From NCBI RefSeq assembly GCF_023264855.1, contig NZ_JAHFUW010000022.1, positions 1 through 61,186 of the forward strand: DNA of 61,186 nt, read 5' to 3'. This document shows positions 36,993-46,029 of this stretch, piece after piece. Positions within the stretch are counted from its first letter, which is position 1, and every line of letters starts with the position of its first letter. This DNA comes from Herbiconiux sp. (GTDB lineage Bacteria; Actinomycetota; Actinomycetes; Actinomycetales; Microbacteriaceae). The translations under genes were made by a program, and so were the position numbers. The notes under the pieces were generated by a model. It saw nothing but the letters and a program-made list of their open reading frames with translations. It searched no databases and was not told the DNA's origin.

Positions 36993-38059
36993 GCGCCCCC
37001 GAGATTGTGGGCGCGGCCGGGGCCGCCTCCGCATCCGCCCCCGCTGCCAAGCGCCCCGTCCGCCTCACCGATACCACCTTGCGCGACGGATCGCACGCCG
37101 TGCGCCACCGTTTCACCGAGCAGCAGGTTCGCGACATCGTGCGCGGTCTCGATCAGGCGAACGTCGAGGTGATCGAGGTCACCCACGGCGACGGCCTGGC
37201 CGGCTCCTCCTTCAACTACGGCTTCAGCCTGGTGCGTGACATCGATCTCGTGGCCGCCGCCGCCGACGAGGCCGAGCGGGCCCGCATCGCCGTGCTGCTG
37301 CTGCCGGGTCTCGGAACCGTGACCGACCTGCGCGAGGCCCGGGATGCCGGGGCCGCGGTGGCGCGGGTCGCCACGCACTGCACCGAGGCCGATGTCTCGA
37401 TCCAGCACTTCCAAGCCGCGCGCGAGCTCGGCATGGAGACCGTGGGCTTCCTGATGCTCTCGCACCGCATCGGGCCGGCCGACCTGGCCGCGCAGGCCCG
37501 CATCATGGCGGATGCCGGATGCCAGGGCGTGTACGTGGTCGACTCGGCGGGCGCCCTGCTGCCCGAGGGTGCGGCCGCGCGCGTGGCGGCCCTCGTCGAC
37601 GAGCTGGGCGACGACGCCCAGGTGGGCTTCCACGGACACCAGAACCTCTCGCTCGGGATCGCCAACTCGATCGCCGCCTACGAGGCCGGCGCGAAGCAGA
37701 TCGACGGCACGCTGTGCGCACTCGGCGCGGGCGCCGGCAACTCGCCCACCGAGGTGCTGGTCTCCGTGTTCAGCGCCCTCGGCATCCCCACCGGCGTCGA
37801 CGAGGAGCAGATCCTGGCCGTGGCCGAGGACGTGCTGCGCCCCCTCATCACGAGGCTGCCCGTCGCCGACCGCGCCTCGATCGTGCAGGGGCGTTACGGT
37901 GTCTACAACTCGTTCCTCCTGCACGCCGAGCGCGCCTCGGAGCGGTACGGCGTGCCGGCCTACCAGATCCTCAAGCGCGTCGGTCAGGCGGGCTACGTGG
38001 GTGGACAGGAAGACATGATCATCGACGTCGCCATCGAGCTCGCCAAGGAATCCGTATGA
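36989..38059 (+). CDS. 4-hydroxy-2-oxovalerate aldolase
   Basis: DmpG/MhpE-type class II aldolase of 356 aa that splits 4-hydroxy-2-oxovalerate into pyruvate and acetaldehyde and forms a channel with the dehydrogenase encoded just upstream. HMGL-like barrel motif [15 protein letters not shown]; catalytic His in [15 protein letters not shown]; metal-binding [13 protein letters not shown]. The C-terminal communication domain (~290-356) that docks the dehydrogenase is present ([20 protein letters not shown]). There is an Ala-rich N-terminal extension of ~20 residues. Confidence 0.96.
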   Translation: MSAPEIVGAAGAASASAPAAKRPVRLTDTTLRDGSHAVRHRFTEQQVRDIVRGLDQANVEVIEVTHGDGLAGSSFNYGFSLVRDIDLVAAAADEAERARIAVLLLPGLGTVTDLREARDAGAAVARVATHCTEADVSIQHFQAARELGMETVGFLMLSHRIGPADLAAQARIMADAGCQGVYVVDSAGALLPEGAAARVAALVDELGDDAQVGFHGHQNLSLGIANSIAAYEAGAKQIDGTLCALGAGAGNSPTEVLVSVFSALGIPTGVDEEQILAVAEDVLRPLITRLPVADRASIVQGRYGVYNSFLLHAERASERYGVPAYQILKRVGQAGYVGGQEDMIIDVAIELAKESV

Positions 38060-38880
38060 GCGGCGGGGACGTGGAGACCGGCGCGAGCACCCGTGCGTGG
38101 GGCGTCGAGCGCGTGGTCGACACGCTGCTCGAGGCCGAGCACGGCCGCCACGACATCACGCGCCTCACCGAGGAGTGGGACGGGCTCGACCTCGGCGCCG
38201 CGTACCGGGCGCAGCGCCTGCTGATCGCGCGGAAGCTGGCATCCGGAGAATCGCGTGTCGGCGTGAAGCTCGGGCTCACCTCGCGGGCCAAGCAGCAGCG
38301 CATGGGCATCACCTCGCCGCTCACCGGCGTGCTCACCGACGGTATGGCGCTGACCGCGGGAGAGCCCGTGCCCTTCGGCGCGCTCATCCACCCCCGCATC
38401 GAACCGGAGATCGTGTTCGTGATGCGCTCGCGACTCGCCGGCCCCGGCGTCACGGCCGCGACGGCGCTCGCCGCGGTCGGCAGCGTGCACGCCGGGCTCG
38501 AGGTGATCGACAGCCGCTTCCGCGACTTCAGCTTCGCTATGCCCGACGTGGTGGCCGACAACGCCTCCAGCTCGCGCTTCACCGTCTCGGCCACCGGTGT
38601 GTCGGCGCTCGGGCTCGACCTCGTGCTCGAAGCCTGCGTGCTGCGCAAGAACGGCGTGGTGGTCGACACCGCCACCGGTGCCGCCGTGCAGGGCAACCCG
38701 CTCGAGGCGCTGGCGCTGGCCGCCAACGACCTCGCGAGCCGGGGCGAGGCGATCGAAGCCGGCGACCTCGTGCTCACCGGCGGCCTCACCGATGCCGTGT
38801 TCGTGCAGCCGGGCGACGAGGTCTCAGCAGAATTCACGTCACTGGGTTCGGTGACGCTCTCCGTGGAAGGAACATCATGA
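38056..38880 (+). CDS. 2-oxo-3-hexenedioate (4-oxalocrotonate) decarboxylase
   Basis: DmpH-like enzyme of 274 aa, homologous to the hydratase four genes earlier in order. Blocks: [21 protein letters not shown] in two parts, [37 protein letters not shown]. By operon position after the aldolase and before semialdehyde dehydrogenase it should be the decarboxylase of the oxalocrotonate branch. Sequence alone cannot fully separate decarboxylase from hydratase. Overlaps both neighbours by 4 bases. Confidence 0.9.
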   Translation: MSGGDVETGASTRAWGVERVVDTLLEAEHGRHDITRLTEEWDGLDLGAAYRAQRLLIARKLASGESRVGVKLGLTSRAKQQRMGITSPLTGVLTDGMALTAGEPVPFGALIHPRIEPEIVFVMRSRLAGPGVTAATALAAVGSVHAGLEVIDSRFRDFSFAMPDVVADNASSSRFTVSATGVSALGLDLVLEACVLRKNGVVVDTATGAAVQGNPLEALALAANDLASRGEAIEAGDLVLTGGLTDAVFVQPGDEVSAEFTSLGSVTLSVEGTS

Positions 38881-40388
38881 CCACCGTTCTCCCGACCGCC
38901 GCCACCGGCGCATCCGGAACCGCCACCGGGCCCGAGGGCCTGCTGCCCCGCTTCGGCCACGTCATCGACGGAGTGGAGGTGCAGTCGGCCTCGGGCGAGG
39001 TGTTCGCGAGCATCGACCCGTACACCCGCAAGCCCTGGGCCGAGATCGCCCTCGGCGGCCAGGCCGAGGCCGACCTCGCCGTCGCCGCGGCCCGGCGCGC
39101 CTTCGACGAGGGGCCGTGGCCCCGGATGACGGCGGGTGCGCGCCGCACCGTCATCCACCGCTTCGCCGATCTGCTGATCGAGCACGCCGACGAGCTCGCG
39201 CTCGCCGACACGCGGGACATGGGCAAGCCCATCACCCAGAGCAAGGGCAACGACGTGCCGCGCACGGCCTTGAACTTCCGCTTCTTCGCCGACCACGCCG
39301 CACTCAGCCCGGCCGAGGTGCTGCCGATGGACTCGGGGCACCACACCTATACGCGGTTCGATCCCGCCGGGGTCGTGGTGGCGATCGCGCCGTGGAACTT
39401 CCCGATGATGCTCGAGAGCTGGAAGGTGGCGCCCGCGCTCGCCTGGGGCAACACCGTGGTGCTGAAGCCGGCCGAAGACACCCCGGTGTCGGCCACCATC
39501 ATGGCGCGGCTGGCGCTGGAGGCGGGCATCCCGCCCGGCGTCTTCAACGTCGTTCACGGCTACGGGCCGGAGTCGGTGGGCTCGGCGCTGACCGAGCATC
39601 CGGATGTCGACCGCATCACCTTCACGGGCGAGTCGGGCACCGGCAAGATCATCGCCCGGGCGGCCTCGGCCAACCTCGTGCCGGTGAGCCTCGAGCTCGG
39701 CGGCAAGGGTGCCAACGTGGTGTTCGCCGATGCGGAGATCGAGAACGCGATCGACTGGTCGATCAAGGCCATCTTCACCAACGCCGGGCAGGTCTGCCTC
39801 GCGGGCAGCCGCATCTATGTGGAGCGCCCGCTCTACGAGGAGTTCGTCGACCGCTTCGTGGCGGCGGCGAATGCCATGACCATCGGTGACCCGAAGGATC
39901 CGGCCACCCAGATCGGCCCGCTCGCCAGCGGCGAGCACTACACGAAGGTGCGCGGCTACTACGACACCATCGGCGAGTCGGGCGGATCGCAGCTCTCGGG
40001 CTCGCTGGGGGAGGGCTGGTTCATCGCCCCCACCGTGATCGCGACGCCCGACAGCGACTCGGTGCACCAGCGTGAGGAGATCTTCGGGCCGATCGTCACC
40101 ATCTCGCCCTTCGACACCGAGGAGGAGGCGGTGAACCTGGTGAACGACAGCCCGTACGGGCTGAACGCCATGCTGTTCACCGAGAACCTCACCCGCGCGC
40201 ACCGGGTCTCGGCTGCGCTGGTGGTGGGCACCGTCTGGGTCAACTGCTTCTTCATCCGCGACCTGCGGGCGCCCTTCGGCGGCGCGAAGGCCTCGGGGGT
40301 GGGACGTGAGGGCGGCAATTTCAGCCGCGAGTTCTTCACCGAGCCCAAAGCCGTCGTGATGCAGATGCTGCCGCCCGCACCCCACTGA
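38877..40388 (+). CDS. Aldehyde dehydrogenase, 2-hydroxymuconic semialdehyde dehydrogenase-like
   Basis: NAD-dependent aldehyde dehydrogenase of 503 aa. Substrate-site motif VAIAPWNFPMMLESWKVAPA, NAD loop ITFTGESGTGKII, catalytic Glu in SLELGGKGANVVF, catalytic Cys in NAGQVCLAGSRIYVE, and C-terminal EEIFGPIVTISPF. It ends the overlapping operon and probably oxidises the extradiol product (2-hydroxymuconic semialdehyde or analogue) into the oxalocrotonate branch. Assignment to that substrate rests on context. Confidence 0.92.
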   Translation: MTTVLPTAATGASGTATGPEGLLPRFGHVIDGVEVQSASGEVFASIDPYTRKPWAEIALGGQAEADLAVAAARRAFDEGPWPRMTAGARRTVIHRFADLLIEHADELALADTRDMGKPITQSKGNDVPRTALNFRFFADHAALSPAEVLPMDSGHHTYTRFDPAGVVVAIAPWNFPMMLESWKVAPALAWGNTVVLKPAEDTPVSATIMARLALEAGIPPGVFNVVHGYGPESVGSALTEHPDVDRITFTGESGTGKIIARAASANLVPVSLELGGKGANVVFADAEIENAIDWSIKAIFTNAGQVCLAGSRIYVERPLYEEFVDRFVAAANAMTIGDPKDPATQIGPLASGEHYTKVRGYYDTIGESGGSQLSGSLGEGWFIAPTVIATPDSDSVHQREEIFGPIVTISPFDTEEEAVNLVNDSPYGLNAMLFTENLTRAHRVSAALVVGTVWVNCFFIRDLRAPFGGAKASGVGREGGNFSREFFTEPKAVVMQMLPPAPH

Positions 40389-40437
40389 CCTGTTCATTTC
40401 CCCGAACCGATCGCACGACCGAGCAAAGGAGCTTCGG

Positions 40438-41199
40438 ATGAATCGACTAGAGGGCAAGCGCGTCTTGCTGACGGGCACCGCGGGCGGGCAGGGCGAAGCC
40501 GCCCAGCGCCGCTTCGCCGAAGAGGGCGCCCGCATCGTGGGCTGCGATGTGCAGCCGGGAGCCGCCGAGCGCACGGCCGAGGTACTGCGTGCCGAGGGGT
40601 ACGACGTCACGGGCCACACGCTCGACCTGTCGGATGCCGACGCGACCGCCGCGTGGGTGGAGGCCGGCGCCGAGTCGCTCGGCGGCATCGACGTGCTCTA
40701 CAACAACGGGGCGGGCTACGGCTTCTCGCCGTTCGAGGACATGACCCGTGAGCTGTGGCTGCACGTCATGGACGTGGAGCTCAACATCGTGTTCAACACC
40801 ATCTCCCCGGCGTGGAAGCACCTCAAGGCCTCGGGGGCGGCCTCCATCATCAACACCGCCTCGATGTCGGCCCTGCGCGGCATCGCACCGCTCGGCCAGG
40901 TGGCGCACGCCGCCGCCAAGGCGGGAGTGGTGGGCATGACGAAGTCGCTCGCCGCCGAGGGCGCCGAGCACAACATCCGCGCCAACGCCATCTCGCCCGG
41001 CTTCGTGAAGTCGCCCGCGACGGATGCCGCCGTGGGCCCCGAGCTGCGCGAGTTCCAGCTCGGGATGCACCTCATCCGCCGGGCCGGCGTGGGCGACGAC
41101 ATCGCACACCTCGCGGTGTACCTGGCCTCCGACGAGTCGGCCTGGACGACCGGCCAGAACATCTCGGTCGACGGCGGAGTGACGGCCGGCTTCCGCTAG
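40438..41199 (+). CDS. SDR family protein with His in place of the catalytic Tyr
   Basis: Short-chain dehydrogenase-like protein of 253 aa. Cofactor loop LTGTAGGQGEAAQ, VLYNNGAGYG in place of the usual NNAG, catalytic-position Ser in NTASMSAL, and late segments SPGFVKSP and ISVDGGVTAG. The YxxxK motif reads H157-A-A-A-K161, so the general-acid Tyr is replaced by His (codon CAC at 40906). The gene starts 49 bases after the aldehyde dehydrogenase stop with AAAGGAGC before the ATG, so it is probably read with the operon. Activity may be altered or absent. Confidence 0.9.
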   Translation: MNRLEGKRVLLTGTAGGQGEAAQRRFAEEGARIVGCDVQPGAAERTAEVLRAEGYDVTGHTLDLSDADATAAWVEAGAESLGGIDVLYNNGAGYGFSPFEDMTRELWLHVMDVELNIVFNTISPAWKHLKASGAASIINTASMSALRGIAPLGQVAHAAAKAGVVGMTKSLAAEGAEHNIRANAISPGFVKSPATDAAVGPELREFQLGMHLIRRAGVGDDIAHLAVYLASDESAWTTGQNISVDGGVTAGFR

Positions 41200-41216
41200 C
41201 CGCACGTCCCGGCCCG

Positions 41217-41245
41217 ACGGCCGGCGTCGGCTCGGCGCCGGCCGT
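41217..41245. terminator. Convergent terminator between SDR and CWB2 propeller genes
   Basis: A perfect 10-bp stem (ACGGCCGGCG and complement) with a 9-base loop occupies the short gap between the two convergent stops. Confidence 0.7.
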
Positions 41246-41250
41246 GCGGA

Positions 41251-43164
41251 TCAGCAGACGGTCAGCTTCTCGACCGCGGGCGACAGCGACGCGGTGCCGC
41301 CCAGGAGCGTCACATCCTGCACGCCCCGGCTGGTGATGTCGTCGATCACGCGCTGGGGCACGCAGGTTCCCGGCACCACGTAGAGCGGCGCGCCGCGCGC
41401 TCCGGCGACGGCCGCGCCGGAGAGGGCATCGGGGAAGTTCGATCCCGTCGCGAGGTAGAGCGACGTGGCGGAGGTGAACGCCTGCCCGTTGATGTTCTGC
41501 GAAGCGGAGTAGCGGTCGTTCCCCCACAGCCGGGTGATCTCCGGCAGCGGCCCCCAGATCGCGTTCGTGAAGGCGAACATGACGGAGTCCTGGATGGTGT
41601 TCGGCCCGCCCACGACGTAGGCCTGATCGGGATTCAGTTCCTCGAAGAGCGACCTCGTGTCGGGGTCGAAGGCGTCGGGGTGTGCGGGGTCGGCGCGGCC
41701 GGGGATCAAGATCACCGGATAGCCACGCGAACCCGCGGCGGCGCTCGCCGACAACGCGTCGGGGAAGTTCTCCCCGGCCGCCACATAGATGCCGTCGGCC
41801 GTGCCGAATGCGTACCGGGCCACGCCGCGCGACACCGCGTACCGATCGGCCCCCTCGATGGCCGTGACCGGGGCGATCGACGCGAGAGCGCCGCGGACGG
41901 CTTGCGAGACGGAGTTCACTCCACCGACGGTCACGATCGTCGCGGGGTGGAGGCGCCGGATCTCGTCCTCCACGGCCTGCGGGAGGGCCGCGGTGGGGGT
42001 CAGCAGCACCGGTCCGCCCTGTTTCACGGCCGCGGGCGCCGCACTGAGGGCATCGGCGAACTTCTCGCCCGTGGCCACGTAGACCACGGATGCACCGTCG
42101 GGGAACCCGTCTCGCGACACCTTCACGGCGACGTCGTAGCGATCGGTGCCGCTGATGCGGTGAGTGACCGGATGCGCCGGCGCGGGCTGGCCGGTCGGCA
42201 CCACGATGATCGAGCTCGGATTCAGTGTCACCACGTACAGCTTCGAGCCGTCGGGTGAGGTCGTGACGCTGTTCGGCATCGCCGGCAGCTCGGTGGTTCT
42301 GAGGATGGTGCCGGAGGCGTAGTCGAGGGCCAGCAGATGGTTGTTCTTCGAATTGACTGTGTAGAGCTCCGATCCCGATGCCGAGAGATCGACCGAGACC
42401 GCGCCGTCGAAGTCGGTGGGGATGGTCGAGCCGCCGGTCGTGAAGCTCAGGTCGGCCACCGCGATGCGGTTGCTTCCGGTGGCGAAGAACGCCCGCGAAC
42501 CGTCGGGAGAGAAGGCGAGGCGCGGGGTCCAGCCGGCGGCACCGCCGGACCCGGTGAGCTTTCGGGTGACCGGATCGTATCGGGCGATCTCGCCGCTGAT
42601 GGCGGCGTAGACCGCTGAGCCGTCGGGGGTGAATCGGATGAAGGTGGCGTCGGAGCCGCCGAGATACGACACCGTGGGGTTCGACCGCAGGTGATCCACG
42701 ATCTCGATCCCGTCTTCCGCGGCCACCCAGGCGGTGTCGCCGTCGGGCGCGATCGCGACGTCCCACGCCTTCGCGTTCAGGGTGATGGTCTTGATCGCCT
42801 TGTCGGTCGCGACGTCGATGACGGTCAGTTTGCCGGGAGGCCCGCTCTGGCTCGCGACGTAGGCCCGTGAGCCGTCCGGGGAGAACCCCACACTGCGCGG
42901 GTGCGGCGCGACCGTGATCGTCGCGCGCACCGCGTCGGTCGCCGTGTCGAACACCGTCACCGTGTTCGTGTCGTAGGCCGCGATGTAGCCGAGCCGTCCG
43001 TCGGGAGTGAATTCCGGCATGACGGCACCGGACCCGACCGGGATCGTGACGTACCCCGCATCGCCCTCCGCGGCGTCGGCCGGCTGCGCTGCCGACAGCG
43101 AGCCGCCGGCCAGCAGCAGTGCCGCGACAGCGAGGAGGGCGGGGCGGAACGGCAGGCGCGGCAT
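41251..43164 (-). CDS. Secreted beta-propeller (YVTN) protein with CWB2 wall-binding repeats
   Basis: Surface protein of 637 aa. A signal peptide (~1-31, ending ADAAEG) leads into a seven-bladed-type propeller of YVTN/NHL repeats (~33-325) with recurrent FSPDGSRAYVAS, APDGDTAWVAA, FTPDGSAVYAA and TSPDGSKLYVV. Three CWB2 repeats follow (~335-637), beginning RISGTDRYDVAVKVS, AIEGADRYAVSRGVA and RLWGNDRYSASQNIN, with the KFADALSAAPAA- and NFPDALSA-type motifs. It is probably tethered to the secondary wall polymer and displays the propeller outside. The ligand is unknown. Confidence 0.92.
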   Translation of the reverse strand: MPRLPFRPALLAVAALLLAGGSLSAAQPADAAEGDAGYVTIPVGSGAVMPEFTPDGRLGYIAAYDTNTVTVFDTATDAVRATITVAPHPRSVGFSPDGSRAYVASQSGPPGKLTVIDVATDKAIKTITLNAKAWDVAIAPDGDTAWVAAEDGIEIVDHLRSNPTVSYLGGSDATFIRFTPDGSAVYAAISGEIARYDPVTRKLTGSGGAAGWTPRLAFSPDGSRAFFATGSNRIAVADLSFTTGGSTIPTDFDGAVSVDLSASGSELYTVNSKNNHLLALDYASGTILRTTELPAMPNSVTTSPDGSKLYVVTLNPSSIIVVPTGQPAPAHPVTHRISGTDRYDVAVKVSRDGFPDGASVVYVATGEKFADALSAAPAAVKQGGPVLLTPTAALPQAVEDEIRRLHPATIVTVGGVNSVSQAVRGALASIAPVTAIEGADRYAVSRGVARYAFGTADGIYVAAGENFPDALSASAAAGSRGYPVILIPGRADPAHPDAFDPDTRSLFEELNPDQAYVVGGPNTIQDSVMFAFTNAIWGPLPEITRLWGNDRYSASQNINGQAFTSATSLYLATGSNFPDALSGAAVAGARGAPLYVVPGTCVPQRVIDDITSRGVQDVTLLGGTASLSPAVEKLTVC

Positions 43165-43307
43165 ACGGGGTCCTGTCTCAGGTGCTCGAGGGATGTTTCA
43201 GAGTAACGCCTCCCTCACGCCGGCCCGGTGACCGGGCCGAGGTGTGCCTACGATCCCTCGGCCCGATCCCGGTCTCGGCCTGGGGTGGGGCGGCGGGCCT
43301 TCTGCGC

Positions 43308-44471
43308 TCAGCGCTCGGGGCGGAGGGAGCGGAACGTCGCGCGTACGTCGTCGACGAAGAGGTCGGGCTGCTCGAGCGCCGCGTAGTGCCCGCCGCGGGG
43401 TGCCTCGTGGAAGAGCACCAGGTCGGTGAAGCGGCGGCGCAGCCAGCGTTCCGACTGGCGCACCGGCTCGCCCGGGAACTGTGTGTAGCCGGTGGGAACG
43501 GTGATCGGATGCTCGATCGTGACGGGCGACGCCCAGCCCGCGTTCCTCAGCTCCCAGTACGTGCGCGCCGAGGTCACGCCGGCGCCGGGCAGCCAGTACA
43601 GCATGAAGTCGTCGAGCAGCTCGTCCTTCGTGAACGTCGCGAGCGCGTCATCCGGGGTGGCGCAGCCGTTCTGGAACACCGAGTAGAGCCAGGCGGCCAG
43701 TCCCACCGGCGAGTCGGCCAGCGAGTAGCCGATCGTCTGCGGGCCGCTCTGGTGCTGCTGGGCGTACGACGACTTGTTCACCCAGAAGTCCTGGCCGTCG
43801 GCGAGGATGCGTCCCTCCGTGGCATCCGCCTCGGCGATCTCGGCCGGCGTCGGTTGCGCGGTGGAGAAATTGAGGTGCATCCCGACCAGCCCGCGCGGAT
43901 TCGTGGCCGCGATCGTCTCCGACACGCCCGCGCCCAGATCGCCTCCTTGGATGCCCCAGGACTCGTAGCCCAGCCGATTCATCAGGGTGACCCAGGCCTC
44001 TGCGATGCGGTCGAACGACCAGCCCGTCGACGTGGGCGCGCTCGAGAAGCCGAAGCCCGGCATCGAGGGAGCGATCACATGGAACGCGTCCCGCGCGTCT
44101 CCGCCGAAGGCCACGGGGTCGGTGAGGGGCCCGATCACTTTGCGGAACTCCAGCACCGAGCCCGGCCAGCCGTGCGTCATGAGCAGCGGCAGCGCATCCG
44201 GCTCGGGCGAGACCGCGTGCAGGAAGTGCACGTCGACGCCATCGATGGAGGTCTGGAACTGCCCGATCCCGTTCAGCTCGCGTTCCACCCGCCGCCAGTC
44301 GTAATGGTCGCGCCAATGCTCCACGAGCGGCCGCAGCTGCTCGAGCCGCACGCCCTGGCTGCCGTCGTCGACGGTCTCCGCGACCGGCCACCGTGTGAGG
44401 GCGAGTCGCGCGCGCAGGTCGTCGAGCTCGCTCTCGGGGATGTCCAGGAGGAAGGGCCGGATGTCGCTCAT
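43308..44471 (-). CDS. Epoxide hydrolase (microsomal-type alpha/beta hydrolase)
   Basis: Epoxide hydrolase of 387 aa with the N-terminal EHN domain (~1-110: ARLALTRWPVAETVDDGSQG then WRDHYDWRRVE). Oxyanion-site motif THGWPGSVLEF, nucleophile Asp in GIQGGDLGAGVSE, a lid region, and the catalytic His near HEAPRGGHYAALEQPD. Such enzymes hydrate epoxides to diols. It is the last gene of the HtaA - reductase - P450 - ABM - hydrolase operon and overlaps the ABM gene by 4 bases, so it may act on an epoxide made by the P450. Confidence 0.92.
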   Translation of the reverse strand: MSDIRPFLLDIPESELDDLRARLALTRWPVAETVDDGSQGVRLEQLRPLVEHWRDHYDWRRVERELNGIGQFQTSIDGVDVHFLHAVSPEPDALPLLMTHGWPGSVLEFRKVIGPLTDPVAFGGDARDAFHVIAPSMPGFGFSSAPTSTGWSFDRIAEAWVTLMNRLGYESWGIQGGDLGAGVSETIAATNPRGLVGMHLNFSTAQPTPAEIAEADATEGRILADGQDFWVNKSSYAQQHQSGPQTIGYSLADSPVGLAAWLYSVFQNGCATPDDALATFTKDELLDDFMLYWLPGAGVTSARTYWELRNAGWASPVTIEHPITVPTGYTQFPGEPVRQSERWLRRRFTDLVLFHEAPRGGHYAALEQPDLFVDDVRATFRSLRPER

Positions 44472-44758
44472 GCGGGCACGGCCTCGCCGAGGCGCATCGC
44501 CGGCGCGCCCGCCAGAAGCGGGCCGATCGCGCCGAGGAAGGACTGCCCGGCCGGGCTCGCGACGGCCGCCTCCAGGTCGGCCTTCGAGGCCCAGTCGATC
44601 ACTCCCAGAACGGAGTCGTCATCGTCGATCTGGGTGAAGAAGCGGGCGCTCTGCACGCCCGGCTGCGCCAGGTAGGCGGGGCCGGTCTCGGCGACCTTCT
44701 GCAGGAACTCCGCCCGGCGGCCGGGCTGGACGGTGAGGGTGATGATTTCGGTGGGCAT
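44468..44758 (-). CDS. ABM-fold (quinol monooxygenase-like) small protein
   Basis: Protein of 96 aa with the dimeric alpha/beta barrel pattern of antibiotic biosynthesis monooxygenase/YgiN proteins: EIITLTVQPGRRAEFLQKVA, then QPGVQSARFFTQIDDDDSVLG and IDWASKADLEAAVAS. These cofactor-free enzymes oxidise quinols, or serve as non-catalytic binding proteins. The start codon follows the P450 stop by 40 bases, and its stop overlaps the epoxide hydrolase start. Confidence 0.82.
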   Translation of the reverse strand: MPTEIITLTVQPGRRAEFLQKVAETGPAYLAQPGVQSARFFTQIDDDDSVLGVIDWASKADLEAAVASPAGQSFLGAIGPLLAGAPAMRLGEAVPA

Positions 44759-44798
44759 GGTCAGGCTCCTTGTCGGCGGTGGATGGTGGGGTCAGGCG

Positions 44799-45989
44799 TC
44801 AGGCGGGCACGAAGGTCAGCGGCATCCGCTCGACCGAGAGGCGCGGCCAGGTGTCGCGCTCGATCGGGCCGGTGAGCGTGAAGGAGCGCGTGCGCTTCAG
44901 CAGCTCTTCGATGGTGAGGCGGATCTGCATCCGCCCGAGCGGGGCGCCCGGGCACTGGTGCATCCCTCGGCCGAACGCGAAGTGCGGGCGGGTGGGGCGG
45001 TCGAGGTCGTACTCGGCCGGGCGGTCCCAGAAGGCGGGGTCGACGTTGGCCGATCCGTAGTTCAGGAACAGCGGTGAGCCGGCCGGGATGTCGACCCCGT
45101 CGATCGTGACGTCGGTGGTGACCATCCGCGGCATCTGCTGCTGCGGGCTGTCCAGGCGCAGGCTCTCCTCCATCGCGTCGGAGATGCGCTCGGGATGCGC
45201 GCGCAGGAACGCCTGCAGCTCCGGGTTCTGCGCCAGTCGCAGCACCAGGTTGGTGACACCCGAGGCCGTGGTGGAGCGGCCGGCGAGGATGAGCGCGATG
45301 ATCAGCCCGATCACGATCTGGTCGTCGAGCGGGGAACCGTCGATCTCGGCGGCGAGGAAGCGGCTCACCGGGTCGGTGCCGGGGTTCTGCCGGGCCTCGC
45401 CGATCAGCTTGCCGAGGTAGGGGATGATCTTCCCGAAGTGCTCGGCGGGCAGTGCATTGCCCGAGTTGCGCGAGCCCGATGCGGTGAGCTTCTCCATCGT
45501 GCTCGACCAGTCGTTGAAGATGCTCCAGTCGTCCTCCACCCGCAGCAGCACGCAGAGGCTGTGGGTGGTGAACGGGTACGCGTATTCCTGCGAGAAGTCG
45601 GCGGAGCCCGCGGCGATCATCCGGTCGAGCCACTCGGCGGCCAGCGGGCGCACCTCCGCCTCCACGCGGGCGATCTCGTCGGCCTTGAAGCACTCGCCGA
45701 ACAGGCGGCGGTACGGGGTGTGCTCGGGCGGGTCGGCCATCAGCGGCAGGATGCGCGGGGTGCCGGGCGGCACGGTCACACTGCTGAAGGTGGCCGTGTC
45801 GAGTGCTGCCTTCTGGATGGCCTCGCGGCTGAACAGGCCGTAGCTGGGGTTTCCGTCACCGCGGTCGAGCAGGCCCACGGAGCCCTGGTGCAACAGGGCC
45901 TCGTAGACGCCCGCGGTTCCGGGGGCCTCGCCGTGGCGGAGGGCGGCGAATTCGGCCTCGGGGTTCCAGGCCAGTGCTGTCGTGCTCAT
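44799..45989 (-). CDS. Cytochrome P450
   Basis: Soluble haem monooxygenase of 396 aa. Haem-binding loop HFAFGRGMHQCPGAPLGR with Cys346, ExxR pair Glu275/Arg278 (EESLRLD), helix C region ADPPEHTPYRRLFGECF. The I-helix reads A236-G-R-S-T-T241: the acid normally before the oxygen-activating Thr is Ser239. Start ATG 45989 with GAAGGAGA upstream. It lies 40 bases downstream of a diflavin reductase gene, so electrons probably come from NADPH via that protein rather than from a ferredoxin. The substrate is not predictable. Confidence 0.95.
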   Translation of the reverse strand: MSTTALAWNPEAEFAALRHGEAPGTAGVYEALLHQGSVGLLDRGDGNPSYGLFSREAIQKAALDTATFSSVTVPPGTPRILPLMADPPEHTPYRRLFGECFKADEIARVEAEVRPLAAEWLDRMIAAGSADFSQEYAYPFTTHSLCVLLRVEDDWSIFNDWSSTMEKLTASGSRNSGNALPAEHFGKIIPYLGKLIGEARQNPGTDPVSRFLAAEIDGSPLDDQIVIGLIIALILAGRSTTASGVTNLVLRLAQNPELQAFLRAHPERISDAMEESLRLDSPQQQMPRMVTTDVTIDGVDIPAGSPLFLNYGSANVDPAFWDRPAEYDLDRPTRPHFAFGRGMHQCPGAPLGRMQIRLTIEELLKRTRSFTLTGPIERDTWPRLSVERMPLTFVPA

Positions 45990-46029
45990 TGTCTCTCCTT
46001 CGAGAACGGTGGGGCGGGGGGCGATCGGG

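Noticed and set aside
41918-41933. GTTCACTCCACCGACG inside the CWB2 propeller gene, resembling the start of the palindromic repeat
   Set aside because: Only the first ten bases match; no second arm or core is present nearby, so it is chance similarity.
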